Shown in pieces: positions 35,302 to 46,551 of a stretch of DNA of 64,000 bases (positions are counted from its first letter, which is position 1; each line of letters begins with the position of its first letter). Source of the stretch: Elephas maximus indicus (Eukaryota > Chordata > Mammalia > Proboscidea > Elephantidae); NCBI RefSeq assembly GCF_024166365.1, contig NC_064826.1, forward strand, positions 56,933,001 through 56,997,000, written 5' to 3'. Under the pieces are notes generated by a model. It made no database searches. It saw only the letters and a program-made list of their open reading frames with translations, and had not been told where the DNA came from. The translations under genes and the position numbers were made by a program.

Positions 35302-36990
35302 ACTGAAGAAAAAATTCAAGCCTCAAGTTGCAATAGTGAAGGATTCCATGGGGAAAATATTAAATGACACAGGAAGCACCAAAAGAACATGGAAGGAATA
35401 CAGAGTCTTTAGACCAATAAGAATTAGTTGATGTTCAACCATTTCAAGAGGTGGCATATGATCAGGAACCGACGGTACTGGAGCAAGAAGTCCAAGCTGC
35501 TCTGAAGGTATTGGCGAAAAACAAGGCTCCAGGAATTGAGGGAATATTAATTGAGATGTTTCAACAAACAGATGCAGCGCTAGAGGTGCTTACTCATCTA
35601 TGCCAAGAAATATGGAAGACAGGTTCCTGGCCAATTGACTGGAAGAGATCCATATTTATGCCTATTCCCAAGAAAGGTGATCCAACCAAATGTGGAAATT
35701 ATAGAACAGTATCATTAATATCACATGCAAGCAAAATGTTGCTGAAGATCCTTCAAAAATGTCTGCAGCAGTATATCGACAGGGAACTGCCAGAAATTCA
35801 GGCTGGTTTCAGAAGAGGATGTGGAACCAGGGATATCATTGCTGATGTCAGATGGATCCTGGCTGAAAGCAGAGAATACCAGAAGGATATTTACCTGTGT
35901 TTTATTGACTATGCAAAGGCATTTGACTGTGTGGATCATAACAAATTATGGATAACATTGCAAAGAATGGGAATTCCAGAGCACTTAATTGTGCTTATGA
36001 GGAACCTTTACATAGATCAAGAGGCAGTTGTTCCGACAGAACAAGGGGATACTGATTGGCTTAAAGTCTGCAAGGTGTGCGTCAGGGTTGTATTCTTTCA
36101 CCACACCTATTCAATCTGTATGCTGAACAAATAATCTGAGAAGCTGGACTATATGAAGAAGAACGGGGCATCAGGATTGGAGGAAGACTCATTTAACAAC
36201 CTACGTTATACAGATGACACAACCTTGCTTGCTGAAAGTGAAGAAGGCTTGAAGCACTTACTAATGAAGATCAAAGACCACAGCCTTCAGTATGGATCGC
36301 ACCTCAACACAGAGAAAACAAAAATCCTCACAAATGGACCAGTGAGCTACATCATGATAAACGAAGAAAAGATTGAAGTTGTCAAGGATTTCATTTTACT
36401 TGCATCCACAATCAACAGCCATGGAAGCAGCAGTCAAGAAATCAAAAGACGCATTGCATTGGGTAAATCTGCTGCAAAGGACCTCTTCAAAGTGTTGAAG
36501 AGCAAAGATGTCACCCTGAAGACCAAGGTGCACCTGACCCAAGCCATGGTATCTTCAATCGCATCATATGCATGTGAAAGCTGGACAATGAATAAGGAAG
36601 ACCGAAAAAGAATTGACTCCTTGGATTTGTGTTGTTGGCGAAGATCACTGAATATACCATGGACTGCCAAAAGAATGAACAAATCTGTCTTGGAAGAAGT
36701 ACAACCAGAATGCTCCTTAGAAGCAAGGATGGCGAGACTGCATGTTACATACTTTGGACATGTTGTCAGGAAGGATCAGTCCCTGGAGAAGGACTTCATG
36801 CTTGGCAGAGTACAGGGTCAGCGGAAAAGAGGAAGACCTTCGGCAAGGTGGATTGACACAGTGGTTGCAAAAATGAGCTCAAGCATAACAACGACTGTAA
36901 GGATGGCTCAGGACCGGACAGTGTTTCGTTCCATTGTGCATATGGTCGTTATGAGTCGGAACCGACTTGATGGCACCTAACAACAACAAC
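35302..36990 (+). mobile_element. 5'-truncated RTE LINE inside the MaLR 3' LTR
   Basis: 1689 bp flanked by a perfect 9-bp duplication AAACTGTGA (35293-35301, 36991-36999). It lacks the 5' part with the endonuclease and keeps the reverse-transcriptase region and 3' end. The terminus 'gtcggaaccgacttgatgg', 'cacctaacaacaacaac' is shared with AfroSINE tails. It is younger than the LTR it interrupts. Confidence 0.93.
35451..36980 (+). pseudogene. RTE reverse transcriptase, frameshifted
   Basis: Two adjacent frames (35451-36134 and 36155-36980) together cover much of an RTE-type reverse transcriptase. The first carries PKKGDPTKCGNYR and the catalytic-aspartate motif DYAKAFDCVD. The second carries the YTDD box, in place of the usual YADD, then the thumb and C-terminal region ending near the 3' tail. 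A frameshift lies in about 36065-36130, just before the YTDD box. The endonuclease is absent. Not functional. Confidence 0.88.
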
Positions 36991-37080
36991 AAACTGTGAG
37001 AAAATTAATTTCTGTTTGTTGAAGAAAGCCATTGACTTGTGGTATTTGTTATAGCAGCACTAGATAACTAAGACAGCTTC

Positions 37081-40000
37081 CAAGGAATAATTCAGATGTT
37101 GTTAAGTTTACTCTCCTTGAGGACTTTTCTTTGCGGCAACTTTAATTTAGGACTTTGGCCTGTAAACCTGGAACAATATTCATGGTTAGTATAAAATAGA
37201 TGTGACGGTATTTCCGGTCCTCTGAAGAATAAACGCATCGTTAGTGTCAAAAAATAAACGTGGGGAATACATTGACAACTAAGCCAATGGAGTCATCTGT
37301 CCAACCCAACTTCCAGGAAACTTATTTTTATGAGGAAGAGAGAAATTATTTGCACATTAGCCTCCCACTAGGAAAGATTATGAGCCACAGGAACTAGCTC
37401 TATTGACAGAAGTCAAATGACAGGCTGGCTTCAAGGAAACACAGTCAATCATGAGCCACCACCTGGGGACCTAAAGACCCCTCTTAGTAAATGACTGGAC
37501 CCAAGCAATTCTTCTGTATTATTGATTTAAACCACCTTTTCTCCTTGGCAAGAAAATAATGACAAAAGTCTACACAAAAATACTATGAAATATTTTTAAT
37601 CCTAGAAAGGACTTGATTAGTAGTAATCAAAGGGATTAGTCAACAATAATAACATTCAGTCTTTTTAATCAAGTGAACACATATTACTCAACATTTTTAA
37701 GTGGCATGATATAATTTATCCATAAGAAGACATGTTCTCATCCAATGGAAAACTGATTTAAATATATTTTGACAGAGTGCTAAGAGATGTTATAGGCAAG
37801 AGTTTACTTAATGAAGTATTTAAGGCATCAAAACTGTGCCTTTTAGGAAAAATAACAAATGGCCACCTCTTCTACCACTTAGGGGGAAAAAAGAAACAAC
37901 TAATATCAATTAAAAGTTGTAGGAAAGTGATTAATCTGTTCATGCCTTTCAAACTTCCACTGAGTTTTATAAAGGCCAGACATAAAACTAAAGTGAATTT
38001 TATAGCCAGCACTGGTCTAAATATTCTCTTCACAATATTCTTTCTGTCATACTTTGTCAGCACTTGGAATAAAATGACAGACCACTAGGATCCAAAAGAA
38101 AAAGTGCAGCTCCTTTCCAAAGATGGGAGTGAGCTGACAAATCTATTTAATATCTAAAATTAGAAATAAATTCTTCAATATCAACTACATTTTCAGAGAG
38201 TTCATTAAAATTTAAGGCATTTTTGACATGTCAGAGATTTTAGTCCAGTGACAGAAGAAGAAGAAAGAAGCTACTTGGGAGCAAATCCCAATTATCTCTA
38301 TGGCTTGGAACATACATGTTGATCACAGTTGAAGATGAAAATAGAAGTGACAAGTGACTAGGTAGAAACTTCCTGACTGTCCAGTCTTGTACAATTTTGC
38401 CAGGGTTCCTCTGAAAGAGTGCATTTCAAATGCATTTTCCTTCTTCTGTTTAAATTTTTATCAAATATGGAAAGGCTCATCAGTGCTCTGCTGGCAGGAT
38501 AGAAAGCAGCAATGCTAAAATAATTTCTTCTTTATAAAAAGACTGAAAAAAATTAAATCCAAAAAAATGTTTATGCTAAGTGAGGCCCTCCCACAACAAA
38601 CAATAAAATAATGGCAACCTAAACCTATACTCATGTATGCAACAATAGAGATGTACACAAAACAAACATTCATTCAATAACAGAATGGTCCAGTGTTTCA
38701 TACACCAGCCAAACAAATGCAATTATTTCTTTTTTTCCCATTTTCCACGAAAATAAGACATCACTTGGTGAGTTGAAAGTTACAAGTCATACCTCATTGA
38801 AGCACTTGGAACAAAATATTCAACAAACCTTGCCCATATACTCTGCCTCTCTCTGCCAATTACCAGTCCTTTTGAAAATCTGGATTAAGATCTATAAAGA
38901 TTATTGTGTTTTAGAAATAAACCAGAGCACCTTAGATCATTGATGGCCAGGAAAGTTCCCTTTCCAGATCTAAAACAATTACTCCTTACACAAAATTGGT
39001 CAGATCCAACTTCATTCAAACCTCTTTCAATAAATGTCTAAATGGTGCCAATAGTAGTAATCCATCACAGGAAATATCACAATTATTTGGATCACTTTTG
39101 AATAAGAACAACACTTACTTCATTAACTGCTAATGGTACAACTACATTCTGATTATAAATACAGTTATATGTAATTTTCCAAAACTGAATTCTTACTTTA
39201 TTGGCTTAAAGAAAAAAAAAAAAAAAACTTCGAAGAAAGTCATAATCCTTAAAGTCTTGTAGAAGAAAAATAACCATATAATCTTTGAAAATGATGTTTG
39301 AAGCAGGATAAATGTCCCACTTCCATTTTTCTGGAGGCCACAAAACTATCCAATGCCTTTTTACAATTATCTGTACTTACAAAGCCATTCCATTTCCTAG
39401 GAAAATGATTTGATGAACAAGCCATCCGACTTATTTTAAATTATATTTCAAGCACTACATAAACTGTTTTAAGCCACTTGACATCTACGATAGTACCAGA
39501 TTGTTTGTATGAATGGACAGGCAAGGTTTCTTCTTGTCTTTTTTTTTTTTTTTGGTTCCTTCAACTCCTTCAGTCAAGCCCTTCTCACCAGTTCCCACAA
39601 GGATGGAATTTCAAGATTATAAATTTGGGTAACCCAGGCACATGCAGACTCTTCCTAAAAAAAATTACTAATAACAGATTTCTGAAATCAAGAGAGGATA
39701 CCCTATGGAAAAATGAAAAATTTATTGTCTTCCTTGCTCACCATTATTAATACAAAAGATGTTTTAAGGTCTATGGGGAAAATAACTATACCTTAAAAGA
39801 AATTTTCCCAAGATATAAAGAAAAGACATCAGTGGGATCACAATGCATATGCTCATATCTGCCCTCCAAAGCGCACTTTTTCTAGACACATTATAAAGAA
39901 TAAAAGGTACCCATTAATTATATGGCATGCATCAGCAGTGCACTGGTGGGTGAGTTTAAACTGGTTTTCAGTTATGTTTATATACAGATAAATCTCTTCC

Positions 40001-40245
40001 TGAGTTGAGCTTCATCTTCAGTTGAGACCCAAACCATTTGCTTTCCTTTTTTTGGCAAGGTACTTGACTGTGTGATAAGGCAATCAACCATTTCAATCTC
40101 CTTCCATTTACAGCGGCTTGGTCCTCCTTTAGGGGATCACCAACATGACAGGTGCCAGGACAGGTGCCAGGTTCTAAACTGTGGTCCTGTAAAACTAGAA
40201 AGCAGGTTTCTTTGTTCATTAGTCTGAAAGCTAAGCACTGTCTCT
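37081..40245 (-). other. ELAPOR2: Probable ELAPOR2 3'UTR and flank
   Basis: Follows the ELAPOR2 stop on the minus strand and is unusual here in having no SINE or LINE insertion over about 3 kb, which fits a transcribed 3'UTR. Several minus-strand AATAAA hexamers exist, for example near 39720 and 39200, and I cannot tell which is used. A 16-base poly-T at 39539-39554 and a poly-A near 39211-39227 are present. No coding signal was recognised. Confidence 0.45.
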
Positions 40246-40305
40246 TCATATATTTGGAGATCTTGAGGATTTCAATTGAACAGATTCAAAATGGTCTTCT
40301 TTTTC
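40246..40305 (-). CDS. ELAPOR2: ELAPOR2 terminal coding exon
   Basis: Acceptor AG on the minus strand at 40307-40306 (..TTATAG), then 20 codons in phase 0 encoding EKEDHFESVQLKSSRSPNI and TGA at 40248-40246. It joins in frame to the exon ending at 48852 (..SLATK). This C-terminus is that of KIAA1324L/ELAPOR2 rather than its paralogue ELAPOR1, which ends differently. Too short to stand out as an open frame; found from the expected C-terminus and confirmed by the splice site. Confidence 0.93.
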   Translation of the reverse strand, partial: EKEDHFESVQLKSSRSPNI

Positions 40306-40545
40306 CTATAAGGAAAAAAATAAATAAAATAAACTCACCAAAATTTCAATAAGATTTTAGGATCTTAAATGTCGAGAAGAAAAGTTCCAGAAGCTATTTT
40401 AATCTATGTGCCTGTCACTTGTAATTAGAATTTTACATTTGAAGACGGGTGGCAGATATAAAACAGATAGGATGCCTACCCTGAAGGGTGCTTTTGATGT
40501 CCAGGAGATAAGACAGACAAACCCAAAATAGAAGTAAACACATGA

Positions 40546-40815
40546 TTACAAGATACTGACAACTCCTACGTGCTCTTCAACGTTACGTACATCTGCCCTC
40601 ACTTTGAAACGACTGAACCAACCCCTACTTGCAACAAATTCTTCACCATGATCACCTTCACTTGCTGCACGTGCAGCTTTTAAAATCACTGAAAAGGCTT
40701 GAAGCCTTTTGCACTGTATGCACCTGACCCGACTTACCCACAAATCTGACTTAAAAACTTAAAGGCACCGTTAGGAATGGATCTCATTCATAACCCAAGG
40801 ACTGCATGTACAACA
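40546..40815 (-). pseudogene. Tigger/pogo DNA transposon remnant
   Basis: The minus strand at 40743-40546 translates to a CENP-B/HTH-like segment of a Tigger-type transposase, with SEGDHGEEFVASRGWFSRFK as the recognisable core. Just outside it, 40740-40812 looks like a Tigger terminal region ('cccgacttacccac' to 'acccaaggactgcatgta'). The usual sequence between terminus and HTH is missing, so this is an internally deleted copy. The catalytic DDE region is absent. Confidence 0.65.
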
Positions 40816-41070
40816 GAAGACAGATGTAGCTGTGATTCCTGGGAATAAACCACGGAGACCCTTCTTAGGGGACACTTGAACTTGGTGCTGAAATAGATGA
40901 ACCTGCTATGCTAAGAGTGAACAAAACAGAACTGACAGAAACTAAATATTCTCAAGAAAACATAGTCTGAATAAAAGAATACGGACAGCACAAATAAATA
41001 ACACAAATGAGACAGAAGATCATTTGGGTTCACTGATACGTTTTAGGAAAAACTTCTGGATACATGCCTA

Positions 41071-41381
41071 ATCAGGGAACCCTGGTCACACAATGTCTAA
41101 GTGCTTAGGCGCTAACTGAAAGGTCTGCGGTTAGAACCCCCCAGCAGCTCCACAGGAGAAAGATGTGACAGTCCACTTCCACAAAGATTAAAACCAATAA
41201 CCAAACCTGTTGCCGTCAAGTTGATTCTGACTCATAGTGATCTCACTGATCTTTTAGTTAGCAGCTGAGCACTGAACCACTGCGTCGTAAAGATTACAGC
41301 CTAGGAAACCCTATGGGGCAGTTCTACTCTGTCCTATAGGGTCACTGTGAGTCAGAATCGACTTGATGGCACACAGTGACA
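41071..41381 (+). repeat. AfroSINE (long subtype) interrupted by a second AfroSINE
   Basis: Outer copy with head 'cagggaaccctggtcacaca' and 3' part 'ctatggggcagttctactct' to 'gtcagaatcgacttgatgg'. Flanked by the 9-bp duplication ACATGCCTA (41062-41070 and 41382-41390). An inverted second copy sits at 41191-41288. Confidence 0.92.
41191..41288 (-). repeat. AfroSINE nested inside another AfroSINE
   Basis: Reads on the minus strand from head 'cagtggttcagtgctcagc' to a tail ending 'gttattggtttt', with the middle deleted. It is flanked by the 8-bp duplication AAAGATTA (41183-41190 and 41289-41296), part of the host SINE, which proves a later insertion. Confidence 0.9.
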
Positions 41382-42444
41382 ACATGCCTATGAAAGATAT
41401 TAAACAAGCCATCTTAGAAAATAAATCAAAATTTTAAATATATACTCAAATATATTAGTGCTGATATTTGTTAGATAATAATTCAAAATGTAATCTATTA
41501 AAATATTCTCTTTTAATGGGGAAAAAGAGAAATTAGAGGTACGATTTCCCTCAACATTTTAATTGGTAGAGTGAGTTAAACCTTTGTGAAGGCTGCTAGA
41601 ATATGATGGGTGCTACTGAGGGAAATAAAGATGAAGAGAAATAGAATTATAATCTTTTTATATATAAAATAAAGGAAATACAGGAGAGACCAGTCCTAGG
41701 TACGCGTGAGTGTGTGTCTAAGTTAGAGGAGTGAAATGAGAAAATAATAGGAAGTTGACATTTAGTGACTGTCACGAACAATAAGTTTGCTTTTGTGTTT
41801 TCACTCATTTGAGTGGAGAGCTCCAAGACATTAGGCTGGATTTAGGGCTAGAGGGACAGGACTGTAGAAGAAAATCACAGCAAGTACACCAACATATCAG
41901 TTTTCACCTGCCTCTGCTGAGATGACAAGCCCATGGGACAGCAGAGTGCAGATCTCCTCAGCACTCTAGCTGACTGGTCCAGATAAGAACTTGCCTGAAC
42001 TCTCATGTTAATCTGCCTAACTTTTTTTTTTTTTTATAACCATTTATAATTCAAATACTTATTAAGTACCCACAGTGCTCCAGGAATGGGACTAGACTTT
42101 AGAGATACAAAAATGTGTACAACAAAATGTCTGCCTACAAGGAGATCACACTATATTACAGGAAAGTGCTCTAGGTTACTGGTCGTGAACTAGAAAAGGA
42201 ATCTGAGATTTACTGTCACCTTCCCTTTGGCAGTGGGTTTGTTTTTTTTTTCCTTTAAGAAGATTTGATTCAACATTTCTCTGGAGGGGGAAGGCAGAAC
42301 TGCTGGTTATCCTCAAGATAAAATTTAAAGTAAAATACTGAAAGCCCTTTATAAAATCATGCTGAGTTCATGGGTTTTAGTCACCATGTCCTCAATGCAA
42401 ACATGGGATTTTGCTCCTGTTGCTGATATGGTGGGCTGTTCATA

Positions 42445-42600
42445 TATACTGTTAGCTCCACTAACTGACTGGGGGTTTCCTGATGGCAGGAGCTGCATCA
42501 CATTCATTTTTAAATTCTAAGACATGACCCAGTGCCCGGCTAATGGTAGGTTCTCAATCAACGGTTATAAAAAGGTACTGAAACACTACATCACAGAAGG
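42445..42600 (+). repeat. L2 LINE 3' end
   Basis: 'gcaggagctgcatcacattc', 'gacccagtgcccggctaatg' and 'gttctcaatcaacggtt' follow the L2 terminal order (gggcaggga, cagtgcctggc, gctcaataaa). Diverged. Confidence 0.6.
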
Positions 42601-42604
42601 AAAA

Positions 42605-42725
42605 ATACTGGGTAGTAACTCAAGAGATGTGGCTTCTAATTCCTATCTAAACACCCCTTGGACAAGTAAGTGAATCTCTCTAGGTTTCAGTTTACTGATG
42701 CATTAAGTAAGGATGCCACACAAGA
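42605..42725 (+). repeat. MIR SINE
   Basis: 'tggacaagtaagtgaatctc' and 'aggtttcagtttactgatgc' correspond to the MIR core in forward orientation. Ancient. Confidence 0.55.
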
Positions 42726-42863
42726 TTGTCCCTTCAAGCTCTAAATTCAAGAAACTACTTACACGCCAACTTCTACCAGAAGCTTCTCCTTTTCTTGTCA
42801 CTATGCACCCTACCACACTCCCTCTCCTCTTCGCTTCAAGCAACCCTATTCATTGTCCTCATT

Positions 42864-42884
42864 TGTGTGTGTGTGTGTGTGTGT
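42864..42884 (+). repeat. (TG)n microsatellite
   Basis: About ten uninterrupted TG units. Confidence 0.95.
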
Positions 42885-42904
42885 CAGAGAGACTGATTGA
42901 TTGA

Positions 42905-43025
42905 TTTACGCAACGAACTAGATACTCCTTGAGATAAGGGACTGTTTTCTACTGGACAGATACCCAAAACCTGGCAAAATGATTAACACACAGTACTAGG
43001 TGACTATGGAATGAACAGATGAAAG
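42905..43025 (+). repeat. L2 LINE 3' end
   Basis: 'agatactccttgagataagg', 'cccaaaacctggcaaaatg' and 'actatggaatgaacagatg' follow the L2 3' order. Diverged. Confidence 0.55.
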
Positions 43026-43299
43026 AAACATCTGAAAATATAAAAGAAACAAATTGGTGAGCCCAGAATCAATGAAAAAAATATATATATACATAAATAA
43101 AGCCCCATAACCCCAGTGCAGTATTAGGGAAATACCAAATACTTTATGTTTACAGCATATGTTTACAGCACAGATTAGGATATATAAAATAAGCAAACTT
43201 TGTATGACACAACAGTTAAAAATCTTACAAACTTCTTTGCTCCAAGAAATCATGCATAAACAGACAAACATTGGAAACAGCACTGTCATCAACCAACAA

Positions 43300-43690
43300 A
43301 ACAATGGTTAAACAAATTCTGATGTATTTATAAAACAGTATACTAAAGTACTCAGCAATAAAAGGAAATCAACTACGGATTAATACAACAAGGTAGATGT
43401 AAAAGAAACCTTACCCAAAGTACTACATTCTGTATGATTGTAATTATCTGGGGCTCTAACAGGCAACACTAATTTATGGTTTAAAAAAATCTTTGCAATA
43501 GCTTTTTGGGGGATGGGGATGAGGACTAATTGTACACAAAAGGACATGAGGGAACTTTCAGAGGTTAATACTAATATTCTGTCTCTTGATAGGATTTTGC
43601 ATTACGCAGGTGTATACATTTCTCAAAACCTCTCATATGGTATGCTTGTGATCTGTACATTTTACTCTACTCAAAAATTTTACCTTAAAA
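43300..43690 (+). repeat. Old L1 (L1M-like) 3' end
   Basis: 'ctcagcaataaaaggaaatc' (ORF2 end), 'ctgtatgattgtaattat', 'ggggatggggatgagg' and 'ttgcattacgcaggtgtata' are successive L1M landmarks, ending in an A-rich tail. No open ORF2. Confidence 0.7.
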
Positions 43691-44142
43691 ACCTTAAGAT
43701 ATTTCATTTTCATCAATGACATGTATCCCAAAATATTTAGGAGCAAAATGCATTGAAGTCTGCAACTTATTTTGAAATGCAATAAATAAAAAAGATGGAT
43801 TGATAAATGAACAGAAGTATGGATAGATGGAGAGATATTTAATAAATCAAAATATAGCAAATTTAGGTGGTGGGTATATGGCTGTTCGTACTATACAGTT
43901 CTTTCAACTTTTCTGTAATATTTCTAAATTTCATTTTAAAAAAATGAAAAAAAAAATTATACAGACGAAAATTGCTCTTCAAAACAAAATGTGCTACCCT
44001 GAACCTTCTCAGGGAGGAAAAACTCTATTCTCTTTCTTGTCTCCTGTGATTGTTATAGAGAACCTTTTCAATTTAATTCTCTGGCTATAAAATAATGCAT
44101 AGGAGGAAGTGTCATATGAGGAACACTTAAAATTTTTTGTAA

Positions 44143-45474
44143 TTTTTTTTAATAATTTTTATTGTGCTTTAAGTGAAAGTTTACAAATCAAGTCAGTCTC
44201 TCACACAAAAACCCATATACACCTTGCTACACATTCCCAATTACTCTCTCCCTAATGAGACACCTGGCTCTCTCCCTTTACTCTCTCTTTTCGTGTCCTT
44301 TTCGCCAGCTTCTAACCCCCTCTACCCTCTCATCTCCCCTCCAGGCAGGAGACGCCAACATAGTCTCAAGTGTCCACCTGATCCAAGAAGCTCACTCCTC
44401 ACCAGCACCCCTCTCCAACCCACTGTCCAGTCCAATCCATGTCTGAAGAGTTGGCTTCGGGAATGGTTCCTGTCCTGGGCCAACAGAAGGTCTGGGGGCC
44501 ATGACCATGAGGGTCCTTCCAGTCTCAGTCAGACCATTAAGTCTGGTCTTATGAGAATTTGGGGTCTGCATCCCACTGTTCTCCTGCTCCCTCAGGGGTT
44601 CTCTATTGTGTTCCCTGTCGGGGCAGTCATCAGTTGTAGCCGGGCACCATCTAGTCTTCTGGTCTCAGGATGATGTAGCCGCTGGTTCATGTGGCCCTTT
44701 CTGTCTCTTGGGCTTATAATCACCTTGTGTCCTTGGTGTTCTTCATTCTCCTTTGATCCAGGTGGGTTGAGACTAATTGATGCATCTCAGATAGCTGCTT
44801 GCTAGCGTTTAAGACCCCAGACGCCACTCTTCAAAGTGGGATGCAGAATGTTTTGTTAATAGATTTTATTATGTCAATTGACTTAGATGTCCCCTGAAAC
44901 TATGGTCCCCAGACCCCTGCCCCTGCTATGCTGGCCTTCGAAGCATTCAGTTTATTTAGGAAACTTCTTTGCTTTTGGTTTAGTCCAATTGTGCTGACCT
45001 CCCTTGTACTGTGTGCTGTCTTTCCCCTCACCTAAAGTAGTTCTTATCTACTATCTAATTAGTGAATACCCCTCTCTCACCCTCCCTCCCTCCCCTTCTC
45101 ATAACCACAAAAGAATATTTTCTTCTCAGATTAAACTACTTCTCAAGTTCTTATAATAGTGGTCTTATACAATATTTGTCCTTTTGCAACTAATTTCACT
45201 CAGCATAATGCCTTCCAGGTTCCTCCATGTTATGAAATGTTTCACAGATTCCTCACCGTTCTTTATTGATGCATAGTATTCCAACTATACCATACTTTAT
45301 TTATCCATTCATCTATTGATGAGCACCTTGGTTGCTTCCATGTTTTTGCTATTGTAAACAGTGCTGCAATAAACATGAGTGTGCATATATCTGTTCATGT
45401 AAAGGCTCTTATTTCTCTAGGATATATTCCAATGAGTGGGACTGCTGGATTGTATGGTAGTTCTATTTCTAGCT
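44143..45474 (-). mobile_element. 5'-truncated L1 related to the intact L1
   Basis: Aligns colinearly with 21706-23043 of the full-length L1: poly(A) end, 3'UTR, G-rich tract, then the last part of ORF2, truncated within it. ORF2 is broken. AT-rich flanks (about 44127 and 45475) resemble each other and are probably a worn target-site duplication. It is clearly older than the intact copy. Confidence 0.9.
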
Positions 45475-45489
45475 TTTAAAAGTTTTTGT

Positions 45490-45640
45490 GATATTTTGAC
45501 ATACTCTCTCCCTCTGAATAATTCCCACTTATTCTTTAAGATTCAGTTTAGTGGTCATTTTCTCTTAAAAAATCTTCCCTACTGCCTAAGCACTTCCCTC
45601 ACTACTACAATAATGCCCTTATATAAATGGAAATTCATGG
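45490..45640 (+). repeat. L2-like LINE fragment
   Basis: 'cttattctttaagattcagt' and 'aaaaaatcttccctactgcc' resemble the L2 region that reads 'cattcttcaagactcagctcaaa ... gaagccttccctgac' in better copies. Weak. Confidence 0.45.
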
Positions 45641-45656
45641 AATTAAGAGAGTAGAT

Positions 45657-45756
45657 CTGCCCCATAGAGTTTCCAAGGAGTGCCTGGTGGATTCAAACTG
45701 CTGACCTTTTGGTTAGCAGCTGTAGACTTAACCAGTACACCACCAGAGTTTCCAAA
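45657..45756 (-). repeat. AfroSINE 5' half
   Basis: Minus-strand head and middle only: 'gccccatagagtttccaagg' to 'accagtacaccaccagagtt'. The 3' tail region is missing. Confidence 0.88.
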
Positions 45757-45842
45757 ATTAAGAGAAGTAAATCCCTCTTGGGAGATAATGGGTCTCTTGT
45801 ATTTTTATGTCTTCTGATAAAATCACTGAATGTTCTTTGTTC

Positions 45843-46008
45843 TAGGAAATGCTGGTGGCCTAGTGGTTAAGAGCTACAGCAGCTAACCAAAAGGTCAGCA
45901 GTTTGAATCCACCAGGTGCTCCCTGGAAACCCTATGAAGCAGTTCTACTCTGTCCTATAGGGTCACTATGAGTCGGAATCGACTTGACGGCAACGGGTTA
46001 GTTAGTTA
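45843..46008 (+). repeat. AfroSINE
   Basis: Head 'taggaaatgctggtggccta', middle 'aagcagttctactctgtcct', then 'gagtcggaatcgacttgacg' and 'gcaacgggttagttag'. Near complete. Confidence 0.92.
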
Positions 46009-46142
46009 CAGGCTAGTAATCTTCTCAAAGACATTTGTATTAAAAAAAAAAAAAAAGCCTTGGAAGATAGAGATAGTGTCTCTCTCTGGAGTAAATCACA
46101 GACATGCTTACTGCCTATTATAAAAGATTCAGGATCCCCAAG

Positions 46143-46551
46143 TGTCTTAGTTATCTAGTGCTACTATAACAAGTACCACAAGTGGATAGCTTTAACAAAA
46201 GGAAATTTATTTTCTCACAGTTTAGGAGGCTAGAAGTCTGACTTCAGGCTGCCGGCTCTAGGGAAAGGCTTTCTCTCTCTGTTGTCCCCGGAGGAAGGTC
46301 CTTGTCTCTTCTCAGCTTCTGCTCCTGAGTGATCTTCACGTGGCTTGGCATTTCTCTTTCCCCACCTCTGCTTCCTAGTTTGCTTGTTTAATCTCTTTTA
46401 TGCCTCAAAAGAGATTGACTCAACATACACCCTACGATAATCCTGTCTCATTAACATAACAAAGACAATTCATTCCCAAATGGGATTATAACCACAGGCA
46501 TAGAGGGATCTGCAACACGTATTCTTGGGGGGCACAATTTAATCAGTAACA
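46143..46551 (-). repeat. MaLR solo LTR with perfect 5-bp duplication
   Basis: Minus-strand relative of the 32408 element's LTRs (complement starts TGTTACTGATTAAATTGTG). Both flanks are CCAAG (46138-46142 and 46552-46556), so this is a solo LTR left by LTR-LTR recombination. Confidence 0.88.

Larger units (their letters stand above)
32408..37075 (+). mobile_element. Complete ERVL-MaLR element with both LTRs
   Basis: Endogenous retrovirus-like element: 5' LTR 32408-32801, tRNA-Leu-type primer site, non-coding internal region, and 3' LTR 34969-37075 interrupted by an RTE insertion. The flanking 5-mers ACTTC (32403-32407) and GCTTC (37076-37080) agree at 4 of 5 positions, as expected for an aged 5-bp duplication. 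The internal region has no gag, pol or env reading frame, which is normal for MaLR, so the element is non-autonomous and dead. Confidence 0.85.
34969..37075 (+). repeat. MaLR 3' LTR split by an RTE insertion
   Basis: LTR sequence runs 34969-35301, is broken by 35302-36990, and resumes at 36991 in register to end ...GATAACTAAGACA at 37075. Comparison with the 5' LTR shows nothing lost except the inserted DNA. Confidence 0.88.

Noticed and set aside
42864..42884. Microsatellites and poly-A/T runs as functional elements
   Set aside because: Ordinary simple repeats, many of them SINE/LINE tails; no other signal.
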